Below, piece after piece: positions 25,917-33,795 of a stretch of DNA of 33,795 nucleotides. The stretch's first letter is position 1; every line of letters starts with the position of its first letter. Source of the DNA: DATJXG01 sp035500455 (lineage in GTDB: Bacteria > Acidobacteriota > Terriglobia > Terriglobales > Acidobacteriaceae); the NCBI GenBank assembly GCA_035500455.1, contig DATJXG010000243.1:1-33795 (forward strand). The letters run 5' to 3'. The position numbers and the translations under genes are program-made. The notes under the pieces were generated by a model. The model was not told the DNA's origin and did not search any database. It saw nothing but the letters and a program-made list of their open reading frames with translations.

Positions 25917-26113
25917 TCGGGCTCGCAGCTGCCTTCCCCTTGCGGTCTTTTCTGCGAGTCCACGAGTAAGAGCCAGGTCGTTTACTTCTCAGCTCACGTC
26001 CGCGAAGCCCCACGGTTGCGCCGTCATAAAAGTTTCTTGTATCCCGCCACGAAACTTTGGCCGTGAACAGCTCGAGCGTTGGTCCGTTTGCATAGGCGTT
26101 GTATGGGTGTCAA

Positions 26114-26131
26114 GCAGTCCATTTGGACTAT
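26114..26131. promoter_or_regulatory. 18-bp operator, copy d (Oar-like receptor 2)
   Basis: GCAGTCCATTTGGACTAT contains the most symmetrical core of the four, AGTCCA-TT-TGGACT with perfect 6-bp arms. It lies 118 nt upstream of the ATG of Oar-like receptor 2, next to a TATTTA sequence that could be part of a -10. Confidence 0.7.
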
Positions 26132-26249
26132 TTAAGGGCGGCTTAGGCTGACCATACACTCAGCGGGGTCAGGTGCAAGTGTTTACATTTTCATTCCTGT
26201 TTTCCTCTCTCCCTGTGGGAGGAGTTCTATCCAAATTCCGGAGGCGCCT

Positions 26250-29200
26250 ATGAAGGACCTCTTCAAGACTCTGTCGCTGGCATTGCTGGTTTCCACTATT
26301 CCTCTGTGCGCCTGGGCGCAATTCAGCGGAAACATTCAAGGTGATGTCGAGGATGCCAGTCATGCGGCAATTTCCAATGCTGCCGTGACCTTGACGAACC
26401 TTGCCACCAACGTGGTCGAAACCACCAAAGCAGACAGCACTGGCGGATATCACTTCACCAGTCTTGCGCCCGGAGACTATAACGTCGCGGCCAGCGCCAG
26501 CGGCTTCGCAACCGCCACCGTTGCCATTACCCTTCTCACTGGCCAGACGCTTAACGTGCCGATCCAGATGAAGGTCGGATCAACCTCCGAGTCGGTCACG
26601 GTGACGGCGGAGGCGCCAGTCTTGAACACCGCCGACTCGCGCACCCAGCTCACCATTGAGACCCAGGAACTCACCAATCTGCCCTTGCAGGGGCGGAATT
26701 TGCTGGCTCTGGCGACGGTGGCTCCCGGAGTGACCGGCCTCGGGCTTGCGCCGGGAGGAAGCCCTGGTTCGGCGGCCGACAACTTCTCCACCGAAACTCA
26801 AGTGGACGCCAGTGCCAACGGCCGCGGCAGCGTCGGCAATATGTTCGTGGTGGATGGCATGGACGTAACCAGCGACATTCGCCCGGGGGTATTGAACCTT
26901 ACTCCCAATCCCGATGCGATCCAGGAGACCTCGATCCAAACCAACACCTTCTCCACGGAGTTTGGACGCGCCAGTTCGCTGCAGATGGTCATGACCACGA
27001 AATCGGGCTCGCGCGAGTTTCACGGAAGCGCCAGCGACTATTTCACCTACCAGAACCTCTGGGCACTCACCGAATTTGCTTCACCGCGCAAATACAGTCC
27101 CTTCCACAGCAACAACATTTCCGGTTCCATTGGCGGCCCGATTCTTCCCAAGCATCAGTTCTTCTTCTTTTTTTCAGTTGAGCCGTTGCGCGCTTCGAGT
27201 TCTACCGCCGCCTCCAGCCAAACTTTCGAAGACTCCCAGTTCACGGCCTGGGCGCAGCAAAACTTTCCCAATACCGTCGGCACCTCCATCCTTGCGAACT
27301 ACACGCCGAGCGCCGCCACCGTCACCGGAGTTGCCAAGTTCGCGTCGGACGTTTTCCCCACCACTTGCGGAACTGCGGCTACATCGAATCTACCCTGCGA
27401 CCTGCCTCTGATCGACAATGGCGTATTTAATTCTTCCAGCTATCGCAACGGAACCCAGTGGAATACCCGCATTGACAAGTATTTCTCTAAAGACCGCATT
27501 TACGGCAACATCTTCCGCACTACGCTCGGCCAGGGCGGTCCCGCGATCCGCCCCGCCTTTGCTTCCACCAATCACTATGTAACCGATTCGCTGCAGGTCA
27601 ATGAGACCCACACCGTTTCCACCACCATGCTGAACGAGGCCGCGTTTGGCTACAACAAGGTCGAAGGTATCCTCAACCAGACGGGCGATTTCACCGTTCC
27701 CAGTGTCTCGGTCACCGGCCAGGGTGTGGGCTTCGGCATCGGATTTGCCCAGGGCGATTTTATTCAGCACAACTACCACTGGCGGGATGTCCTGACGAAA
27801 GTCAAGGGTTCCCACAGTCTCAAGTTCGGCTATGAAGGCAGGCACGGCGACGACCTCGCGCTGTTCGCTCCGGTTTACAACCAGCCCAATTTCAGCTTCG
27901 ACAACCTGCTTGCTCTGGTGCAGGACCAACCTCATTCCGAATCAGGACTGGCTTACGATGTCCTGTCCGGCCAACCGGCAAAGGGTCAGTACGAATACGC
28001 GGTCACAATTCACGGCGTGTTCTTCGAAGACACATGGAAGGTTCGCAACAACCTGACTCTCACCTACGGCTTGCGCTGGGATGACTTCGGCAATCCCTAT
28101 CCTCTGAGCGGCACCACCCTCGCCAACTTCCATCTGGGGCAGGGCTCCACGATTGACGAGCAGATTGCCAATGGAGTGATGCGGAAGCAGAGTAACGTCT
28201 TCAACCAGTCTCTAGCCAAGGTGTTCAGCCCCCGCGTCGGATTCTCCTGGGACCCGACGGGGAGCGGAGACTGGGTGGTTCGCGGCGGATTCGGCGTCTA
28301 TCACGACTGGCCAACTTTGGGGAACGATGAGAATGGATTGAAGGGAAATCCTCCGGGATGGGTCGTTCCCACATTCCTGAGCACCGGAGGCACGGCCGCG
28401 CCCATCTTCGCCTTGGGTACCAGCAAGTCCACGCCGGCTGGTTTTCCTTACCCGCAGCTCCCCGGCAGCCAACTGGATTCTCACGGCGGATTGGTTGGTT
28501 CTCAGATCAGTGTGGGTGGCATCGATCCCGGCCTCACTCCACCAATCTCCTACATCTACACCGCAACCGTTGAACGTAAACTCGTCAAAGACATGGTAGC
28601 GAGCATCGGCTATTCCGGTTCCCGTTCCACTAACCTGATCACTGGAGGAGGGCAGGAAACCGCAACCTCCTACGGCGTGGACATCAACCGCTTCTCCGGG
28701 GACCTGATCGTAAACAATGGCACGCTTACCCGGCTCAACCCGAGCTTTGGCGGCATCACCTATGCTCAGAACGGCGCCGAGGGACACTACAATGCGCTGA
28801 TCGTAGCCACGCGAGGACGGTTCGCCCGCCGCGGCTACTTCAACGCTTCATATACCCGCTCCCAGTCGAAAGACGATTCCCAGATCTACCCCACCTTCAC
28901 CAACCTGAGCCAGTACATCAGTCCATCGGTATGGGATGCGCCCAATCGTTTCTCACTTTCTCTGAGCTACGACCTTCCGGGCATGGCTTCTGGCAAAGGC
29001 CTCCTGGGAAGGCTGACAAACGGATGGAGCGTCAGCGACATCACGATTTTGCAGAGCGGAACTCCTTTTGTCGTGTATACGAATGCGTCCTTCCAGGGCG
29101 GCGGCGACTACAACGCCGACGGATTCAACTATGACTTTCCCGACGTGGGCAGCTATTCGCAACACACCGGTCGCCAGGATTACCTCAATGGAATCTTCAC

Positions 29201-29477
29201 TTCAGCGCAGTTTTCAGCACCTGCCGCCGGCATGGAAGGCAACGAGCAGCCCTATCGGTTCCGTGAACCTGGCTACGCGAATACCGACATCAGCTTGCTC
29301 AAGAACACAAAAATTTGGGAACGGCTCAATTTCCAGCTGCGCTTTGATTTCTTCAACGCGTTTAACCGGCCCAACCTCTTTGCCGTGGATGCCAACCTGC
29401 CGGACGGCTCGTTCGGCAAAGCCACCAACCAGTACAACCCGCGCTGGATACAACTGGGGGCAAGTATCACGTTTTAA
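26250..29477 (+). CDS. Oar-like TonB-dependent outer-membrane receptor 2
   Basis: A 1075-residue Oar-type receptor. It has a signal peptide (LFKTLSLALLVSTIPLCAWA), a carboxypeptidase-regulatory-like domain (about residues 25-110; FSGNIQGDVEDASHAAISNA and SLAPGDYNVAASASGF), a plug (about 120-250; LTNLPLQGRNLLALATVAPG and FVVDGMDVTSDIR) and a long barrel ending WIQLGASITF with terminal Phe. ATG 26250 is preceded by GGAGG at good spacing. It is divergent from the GH127-like gene and shares its operator type, so it probably takes up the oligosaccharides that this enzyme and the glycosidase at 17362 act on. It is followed by a hairpin terminator. Overall layout matches receptor 1, but the sequences have diverged widely. 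Confidence 0.92.
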   Translation: MKDLFKTLSLALLVSTIPLCAWAQFSGNIQGDVEDASHAAISNAAVTLTNLATNVVETTKADSTGGYHFTSLAPGDYNVAASASGFATATVAITLLTGQTLNVPIQMKVGSTSESVTVTAEAPVLNTADSRTQLTIETQELTNLPLQGRNLLALATVAPGVTGLGLAPGGSPGSAADNFSTETQVDASANGRGSVGNMFVVDGMDVTSDIRPGVLNLTPNPDAIQETSIQTNTFSTEFGRASSLQMVMTTKSGSREFHGSASDYFTYQNLWALTEFASPRKYSPFHSNNISGSIGGPILPKHQFFFFFSVEPLRASSSTAASSQTFEDSQFTAWAQQNFPNTVGTSILANYTPSAATVTGVAKFASDVFPTTCGTAATSNLPCDLPLIDNGVFNSSSYRNGTQWNTRIDKYFSKDRIYGNIFRTTLGQGGPAIRPAFASTNHYVTDSLQVNETHTVSTTMLNEAAFGYNKVEGILNQTGDFTVPSVSVTGQGVGFGIGFAQGDFIQHNYHWRDVLTKVKGSHSLKFGYEGRHGDDLALFAPVYNQPNFSFDNLLALVQDQPHSESGLAYDVLSGQPAKGQYEYAVTIHGVFFEDTWKVRNNLTLTYGLRWDDFGNPYPLSGTTLANFHLGQGSTIDEQIANGVMRKQSNVFNQSLAKVFSPRVGFSWDPTGSGDWVVRGGFGVYHDWPTLGNDENGLKGNPPGWVVPTFLSTGGTAAPIFALGTSKSTPAGFPYPQLPGSQLDSHGGLVGSQISVGGIDPGLTPPISYIYTATVERKLVKDMVASIGYSGSRSTNLITGGGQETATSYGVDINRFSGDLIVNNGTLTRLNPSFGGITYAQNGAEGHYNALIVATRGRFARRGYFNASYTRSQSKDDSQIYPTFTNLSQYISPSVWDAPNRFSLSLSYDLPGMASGKGLLGRLTNGWSVSDITILQSGTPFVVYTNASFQGGGDYNADGFNYDFPDVGSYSQHTGRQDYLNGIFTSAQFSAPAAGMEGNEQPYRFREPGYANTDISLLKNTKIWERLNFQLRFDFFNAFNRPNLFAVDANLPDGSFGKATNQYNPRWIQLGASITF

Positions 29478-29493
29478 GAGGTACTGTCCAACT

Positions 29494-29525
29494 TGGGGTG
29501 CTGATCGATTCGTATCAGCATCCCA
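29494..29525 (+). terminator. Strong hairpin after Oar-like receptor 2
   Basis: TGGGGTGCTGAT and ATCAGCATCCCA form a 12-bp stem with one G-T pair around an 8-nt loop, 16 nt after the Oar stop codon. The T-run after it is short (CTTGAGCTTTTG), so it is either a weak rho-independent terminator or a 3'-end stabilising hairpin. Confidence 0.6.
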
Positions 29526-29967
29526 CTTGAGCTTTTGCCGCTACTCCAAACCCCTCCACGAGCTCCAAGGCCTTCGCCTTCGTAGTTCCGATCGCCCCCT
29601 TCTTAGCAGCATCCTTAAAGGCGGCCCCAACGGGGCGACACACTCGCGAGTCGTTGTGCGTCGGGTTCAGCGATCCGCGAGCCCAAGCCCGCCGTCGCGG
29701 GCCTCCCGAAAGCTCACCATACCGTGCTCTATGAAAAGCTCCGCCGACTAACGGCCGATCAGCCCACGGCTTTAGAAGCAGCGACAGATCGGCCCGCACG
29801 CTGGCTCTTCGGGCAAGGCCGGATCCTGTTTTTTCTCGGCGAAAACGGCCATGTGAAAGGTTCCGATTGCCGAGCAGCATTGCACTACTTGATAGGCGTT
29901 AGCCATAAGCGGCGACACGGTGCCTCGACGACACGACGCTCGATTCCATACGAATACATCCTTATCT
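29526..29967. other. Unassigned gap after Oar-like receptor 2
   Basis: About 440 nt with overlapping open frames on both strands (notably + 29724-30125 and - 29515-29880), none with a recognisable domain or a good ribosome-binding site. The + frame runs into the pseudogene on the other strand, which argues against it. I see no RNA gene or repeat. Confidence 0.4.
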
Positions 29968-31965
29968 TTAACGATTGCAGGCAGCCATTGCGGTCTGCGT
30001 CGAGTAAGGCGACCTTACTACGCAGTTCCTGGGTTGAGGGGGAATCAAGGGAGGGGGAAGCACTTGCTCTACTGGCGTCAGTAAATCATTGGCTGGCTGA
30101 CCAAAAACATTGTTGCTTAAGGTGAGGGGGGTCACATCCCGCGCCTTTCCAGAATCCAGATACAATGCCGCCGGGCTTCAACTGGATCGCAATATTGTTA
30201 GAGACAGTCACCGGCCCGCAGTTTCCGGCGGCGCCATATCCCTGCCAGACGTAGATCGCCTGATTGCAGCTTCCATCGACTGGGTTTCGATTGATCACTC
30301 GATTGCTATCCACCAGCTGGTTGGTTCGATCGGCGATGCCGATTCCGCACTGTCCGGTGTCAATCAGCGTGTTACTGAGGAATTGAGCGTTGTCGGCTCC
30401 TAAATCAGCGATCAGGCCGCAGCCGGCGGCGCTGTGTCCCCCGGTAATGTAGCTGTTTCGAGCGATCATCCCATTGGTATGTCCGAAGTTGATGGAGTCC
30501 TCGGTGGCTTCCGGATAAAGACATTGCGCGGTATCGAGGCTCGAGAGAGCGTAGTTGTTCTCAACCACAACATCGGTACAGCCTGGACCGGTGCGGTCGT
30601 GGCTCCAGCACTGAAAGTTGGAGCCTCTTGGCCCGATGCCGCCTTGCTCGTCGCGGGGGTTCAAGAGGAAATTTCCGTTGACCGTAACGGTGCTGCTCCC
30701 TCGCACTTCGATATTGGTTTCGCCATAAGCGATGACATTTCCCTTTATCAAAAACTTTGAAGTGCCTACCGCCAGGATGCCATCGTTGTGATCGCAACAT
30801 CCAGGGCTTTGGGTCTTAGGGTGGATGTAGGAATCAAACACGCTGATCTGGTGGCCGCCAGAGATACTGACTGCGTTGCCCGCGCAGGGTCCGATCTCGG
30901 AGTTAGTGATCGTGATGTTGGAGGAGTTGATCAGTTGCACACAATCACCGGATTACGAGCTGATGTGCACACCCTCGATCACAATGCCGCTCTGCCCATT
31001 CAGAACGATTGGAGGCGACGAACTTCGGGAGAGGGTGAGAGTGAAGGCAAGCGTCGCAATCTGTCCGTACGAGTCATTCACCTGGGCAGTAAAGGAATAC
31101 GATCCTGCGGCGGCGATTACTCCGCTGATGGAGCCACCGGTACCTTCCAAGAGCAATCCGGATGGCAAACTGCCGCCGACGATACTCCAGCCATAAGGGG
31201 CGGTCGCGGCCAGGGTTGCCGTGTAAGGTGTACCGGCCTCGCCTTGCGGGAGGGCAGAGTTGACGATCGCCAACATCGCCGGAGCGACGGTGAGAAGCGT
31301 GGTCGTGCTCACAGAACCGAAACTGGCGCGAATGGTCGCCGAGCCAAGTAAGAGAGTGGATGCCAGGCCGCTACTATCAACGGTCGCGATCAGGGGCGTC
31401 AGGAAACTCCATGTCACGCTGGGCGTGATGTCCTGCGTTGTGCCGTCGCTGTAGGTTCCGGTGGCGGTGAAACTGCTGTGAGGTTCCGAAGGCGATGGCT
31501 GCGTTTTGCGGAGCCAGGGTGATCGAGACCAGTGCGGCCAGGGTCACCGTCACCGTCGTGGAACCGCTGACTCCGGCGGCGCTGGCGGCGAGGGTAAGCA
31601 TGTCGGTGGAGACGCTGCTGGCGAAACCCGTGGTGGACGCGTCATTGGTGACTGCGAGGGCCGGCGTGCCCGTGCTCCAGAGAATTGAGGAAAGTACCTG
31701 CGTGCTGCCGCTGATGAAAGTTCCGGTGGCGGTGAAGAGCTGTTGAGTTCCCATTGGAATAGAAGCATTGGCGGGTGAGATCGCGATACCGGTCCGCCGG
31801 TCAACAGGCTGGTGACGTAAAGCTCGGCGGTCGTGGAGGGACCTTGGCCGTCGAAGCCGCCGGCCTCAAGGACCGTACCGTCAGTGAGGAGCGTCGCGGT
31901 TTGGTTGGTTCGATCAAAATTACGTGCTTCCGCCGAGTCATGCAGAATTGCTGTCGGTAAGAGGA
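29968..31965 (-). pseudogene. Broken secreted Kelch/Ig-like/parallel beta-helix protein
   Basis: On the - strand, successive frames spell one multi-domain secreted protein. A Kelch-type repeat comes first (NQTATLLTDGTVLEAGGFDG, about 31900-31840). Bacterial Ig-like (BIG2-type) repeats follow (GTQQLFTATGTFISG and GTYSDGTTQDITPSVTWSF), then a putative-Ig domain (LPQGEAGTPYTATLAA ... GGSLPSGLLLEG), and finally a right-handed beta-helix (SSNITITNSEIGPCAGNAVS, NQLVDSNRVINRN). Four lesions break it: a 1-nt shift near 31785, an extra base at the AAA of 31470-31472, an in-frame TAA at 30953-30955, and an extra base in the G6 run at 30126-30131. After the last shift the frame continues VTPLTLSNNVFGQPANDLLT to TAA 29968-29970, which I take as the original C terminus. 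The N terminus and any signal peptide are not found. Such proteins are usually adhesins or polysaccharide-binding surface proteins. Confidence 0.72.
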
Positions 31966-32334
31966 CCATACAAGAAACAGGCTGGGGGCGAGGGGAATGC
32001 GAACGCAGAATTCCAGTTGGCCAGCACGCGTTTTTCTGGGAGCGGGGCGCACCTATGTTGGATCTGAATAAGCTCATACCGCCGGGAGCGAGCCTTGACC
32101 TGACCTACGCAGTTGCGATCAACGACAGCTGCGACTCCGCTGCAACAATCGAACGCGATGCGCCGCAGAATTCGCCTGCCGGGAAGACGCGCCGCTCGTT
32201 CCGATTAGGCGGAGCTGCATACAAACCGGGCGTTTCGACTGAAAAAAAATCTTTCAGGCGCGTCCACATGATGGACCGTCCATTTTCTACCGGAGAGACC
32301 ATCTCCGCTGGCAGCTGCACCACCCCCAGGGGAA
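31966..32334. other. Gap between two pseudogenes
   Basis: About 370 nt of open but unrecognisable frames between the Kelch/beta-helix pseudogene and the response-regulator pseudogene. The - strand frames here continue from both neighbours without any family match. It probably contains decayed ends of both. Confidence 0.4.
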
Positions 32335-32856
32335 AGCCCTGTTCGGCGACCGACAATCTGCTTCGGTCCCAAGCTTCGATTTCATCTCGTCGCACAGCCT
32401 TCGATTCTCCGGCTTCAGCGTGAGATGGCCCAGCAACTCTTTCCAAGAGCAACTTGAGTTCGTTCACGCCGAACGGCTTCGCGACGAAGTCGTGCGCGCC
32501 CGCCTTCATTACTTGCACCGCCGATTGGACCGTGCCATTGCCATTCATGACAATGACCTCGATGTCTGGCTGCAGGCGTTTGATCTTCCGCAAGACTTCG
32601 AGGCCGCCAGCGCCGGGTACGTTCAGATCAAGAAGGACAACATCGATGCTTTGAGAATCAATGACCCAAAAGCCTGTTCGGCAGATCCTGTGGCAGTGGT
32701 GTGGTATCCGAGAGTGACGGCAGCTTCTCTGCAGGCGTCGCGGACGAAGCGGTCGTTGTCAACGACGAGCAGATGGAGCGGAATAGGGCCCTCGATGGCG
32801 ACGGGATGAATTGGAGTGGGTGAGGAATGTGCGGTTTGGGCAACTGCAGCGCTCAT
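32335..32856 (-). pseudogene. Frameshifted and truncated NtrC-type response regulator
   Basis: The gene begins at ATG 32856 with a near-perfect AGGAGG 8 nt upstream. The first frame gives the start of a receiver domain (HLLVVDNDRFVRDACREAAV). A base is missing in the CCCAAAA run at 32665-32671, after which another frame continues VVLLDLNVPGAGGLEVLRKI and DFVAKPFGVNELKLLLERV, supplying the phospho-acceptor Asp and the conserved Lys. A second shift in GGCCC (32427-32431) moves to a frame reading HLTLKPENRRLCDEMKSKLG, like the linker before the AAA+ domain in NtrC-type regulators. The AAA+ and Fis-type domains are then absent. With two shifts and a lost C-terminal half, it should be inactive, unless the indels are assembly errors. 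Confidence 0.7.
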
Positions 32857-32987
32857 GGAAGACACCTCCTTCGTTGGTTTTGCTGGGAACTTTGTGATTT
32901 TGGACAGGGATTGTGTAAGGCGGGGGGAGAACCAGCGATGATCGAAGGTAAAATGCGAAGCGAAAAGGCTAGAGACGAGGCAGCAAG

Positions 32988-33455
32988 TTATTTTTCTGAG
33001 TTTTTGCTCTTCGCATTCTGCTTCAGGTCCTTCAGGTCGCTGTCGCGTCCCAAAGCCCGTTTATTCGCGATGAGGTCGTCCAGGGAAATGAGGTGGACCG
33101 GGACACCGAAGAAAGTGCTCTTAACCTTTTTCTTCCAGGCATCGTTGAATTCAACGCCTGTGATTTCGGTCAGAATATCAATGCGCACCGGAGCAATTCC
33201 GATCTGATAGACCACCTGTGCCTCGGTGAAGGTCTGGGCAGTGATCCCGTCATGCTCGAGGGGAGCGCCAAACTTTGTAAGCGCCTGCACGAGTTGAGAC
33301 GAATTCTGCTGCGAATTGTGTATCCAGATGTCGAGATCTTTGGTATAGCGTGGCTCGCCATACTTCATGACTGCGAAGCCGCCAACGATCAAGTATTCAA
33401 CCTGAAATTCGTTTAAGAGTTGTAGCAGTTCTCTGTAATGTGGGTTTTCTGCCAT
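32988..33455 (-). CDS. AbiEii/DUF6036-like nucleotidyltransferase
   Basis: A 155-residue minimal nucleotidyltransferase. The catalytic pattern is intact: EYLIVGGFAVMKYGEPRYTK gives the Gly-Gly substrate loop, DLDIWI the two metal-binding Asp residues, and the Asp in VRIDIL the third. A C-terminal segment (HLISLDDLIANKRALGR) matches the conserved DDLIxxKxAxGRxxDxxDL pattern of AbiEii-type and related proteins. ATG 33455 has GGAAG upstream. It overlaps a small upstream gene by 59 nt. Members of this group often act as toxins in toxin-antitoxin or phage-defence pairs by adding nucleotides to RNA or protein. That role is inferred from family, not shown here. Confidence 0.83.
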   Translation of the reverse strand: MAENPHYRELLQLLNEFQVEYLIVGGFAVMKYGEPRYTKDLDIWIHNSQQNSSQLVQALTKFGAPLEHDGITAQTFTEAQVVYQIGIAPVRIDILTEITGVEFNDAWKKKVKSTFFGVPVHLISLDDLIANKRALGRDSDLKDLKQNAKSKNSEK

Positions 33456-33609
33456 GGCTGACTTCCTCGGCTAACTCCACCAATTCCCAGGCGGCCGCAA
33501 AGATGGCTTCATCTCCCTGCTCCTGCCAAAACTCGATATCGAACGAACGATCCGGGAACTCACGCTCTAAGAGTCGCGTTTTCCATGTCGAATTATGAGG
33601 ACCGCGCAT
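33397..33609 (-). CDS. Small protein paired with the nucleotidyltransferase
   Basis: A 70-residue protein with the pattern FDIEFWQEQGDEAIFAAAWE and a basic tail (HGRKPTLQRTATTLKRI). I recall similar small proteins, with a [IL]EFWQxQ...RF/IFxAAW core and an xLQRxxxxLxR end, encoded directly upstream of nucleotidyltransferases of this type. The gene overlaps the transferase by 59 nt in another frame, so the two are likely made together. It may be an antitoxin or a target/partner protein. The start at 33609 is the first in-frame ATG and has no strong ribosome-binding site; the true start may be further in. Confidence 0.62.
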   Translation of the reverse strand: MRGPHNSTWKTRLLEREFPDRSFDIEFWQEQGDEAIFAAAWELVELAEEVSHGRKPTLQRTATTLKRISG

Positions 33610-33795
33610 TTAGCCTCTTCCAATCGGTTCAAGAATCAATCGCCGTTCCGGACGACCCTACGGCCTGCCGAAAGGTCATTGTCTTGGCCACAATGAACAC
33701 TATCAGGATATCAGGGAGCAGGGGCCCGGTTTTCTCTTCCTGACAGGGAGGCTCAGTGCGTTAACGCAGCGGCTTTTTTCGCCGCCACAACGACC
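33610..33795. other. Window end, non-coding
   Basis: No gene is supported. It holds a perfect 12-bp palindrome, TGCGTTAACGCA (33757-33768), followed by GCGGC-TTTTTTC-GCCGC, which can form a short hairpin. Either could belong to the control region or end of a gene beyond the window. Confidence 0.4.

Larger units (their letters stand above)
25845..26249. other. Divergent intergenic control region with paired operators c and d
   Basis: This 405-nt region separates the GH127-like gene (- strand) from Oar-like receptor 2 (+ strand). It holds no gene I can support. Operator copies c and d are 215 bp apart centre to centre, one near each start. The Oar start is preceded by a leader of about 115 nt after copy d. 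Confidence 0.65.

Noticed and set aside
29068..29751. 227-residue open frame on the + strand at the end of Oar-like receptor 2
   Set aside because: Most of it lies inside the Oar coding sequence in another frame, and it is rich in Ser/Arg/Pro as expected for a shadow frame.
33757..33768. TGCGTTAACGCA as a replication or integration site
   Set aside because: A single 12-bp palindrome near the window edge with no matching partner, integrase or repeats. Its meaning cannot be judged from here.
1..33795. CRISPR arrays, tRNA or rRNA genes and riboswitches
   Set aside because: No regularly spaced repeats, cloverleaf-like segments, rRNA-like stretches or conserved riboswitch cores were recognised on either strand by eye. 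A covariance-model search was not possible here.

Overview
The window looks like a chromosomal or scaffold segment of a soil Acidobacteriota (Terriglobia-like) genome. The basis is two very long Oar-type TonB-dependent outer-membrane proteins with an N-terminal carboxypeptidase-regulatory-like domain, a CRTAC1/ASPIC-UnbV protein beside a TPR protein, several exported glycoside hydrolases, frequent TTG/GTG starts and a fairly GC-rich composition. The phylum is inferred from gene families. No rRNA, tRNA or CRISPR array was seen.

Layout. (1) 18-6458, + strand: a TetR regulator followed by a complete tripartite RND efflux operon (lipoprotein adaptor, HAE1 pump, outer-membrane factor). (2) 6459-7052: a gap ending in a decayed cache-domain gene. 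(3) 7049-16738: Oar-like receptor 1 (- strand), facing away from a LacI regulator, a ROK sugar kinase, a TPR protein and a Tat-exported CRTAC1 protein. CG-centred LacI-type operators sit in the Oar, LacI and ROK promoters. (4) 16739-17361: a graveyard holding an IS110-type transposase fragment joined to a TonB-receptor plug fragment. (5) 17362-26249 and the gene that follows: a second, larger carbohydrate-response locus. It has an exported (alpha/alpha)6-type glycosidase, a LacI-type protein reduced to its DNA-binding domain, a sugar-binding lipoprotein, a sensor histidine kinase with a large extracytoplasmic region, a NarL-type response regulator, a GH127-like beta-L-arabinofuranosidase and Oar-like receptor 2 (26250-29477). 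(6) 29478-33795: a decayed region with a Kelch/Ig-like/beta-helix pseudogene, a response-regulator pseudogene, and an intact nucleotidyltransferase with a small overlapping partner.

How it may work together. The most interesting signal is regulatory. An 18-bp imperfect palindrome (consensus ATRGTCCATTTGAACYAT) occurs four times, once in front of each transcription unit of locus 5. A different, CG-centred operator (TGRTAWCG half-site) marks locus 3. In all three divergent intergenic regions the two operators lie about 215-240 bp apart, which would suit repressor looping. Locus 5 also splits what is normally one LacI repressor into an HTH-only protein and a separate exported sugar-binding protein, followed directly by a two-component system. 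My working model is that the binding protein and kinase sense oligosaccharide outside the cytoplasm while the HTH-only protein holds the shared operators. Everything about signal flow is inference; the operators, gene order and domain content are read from the sequence.
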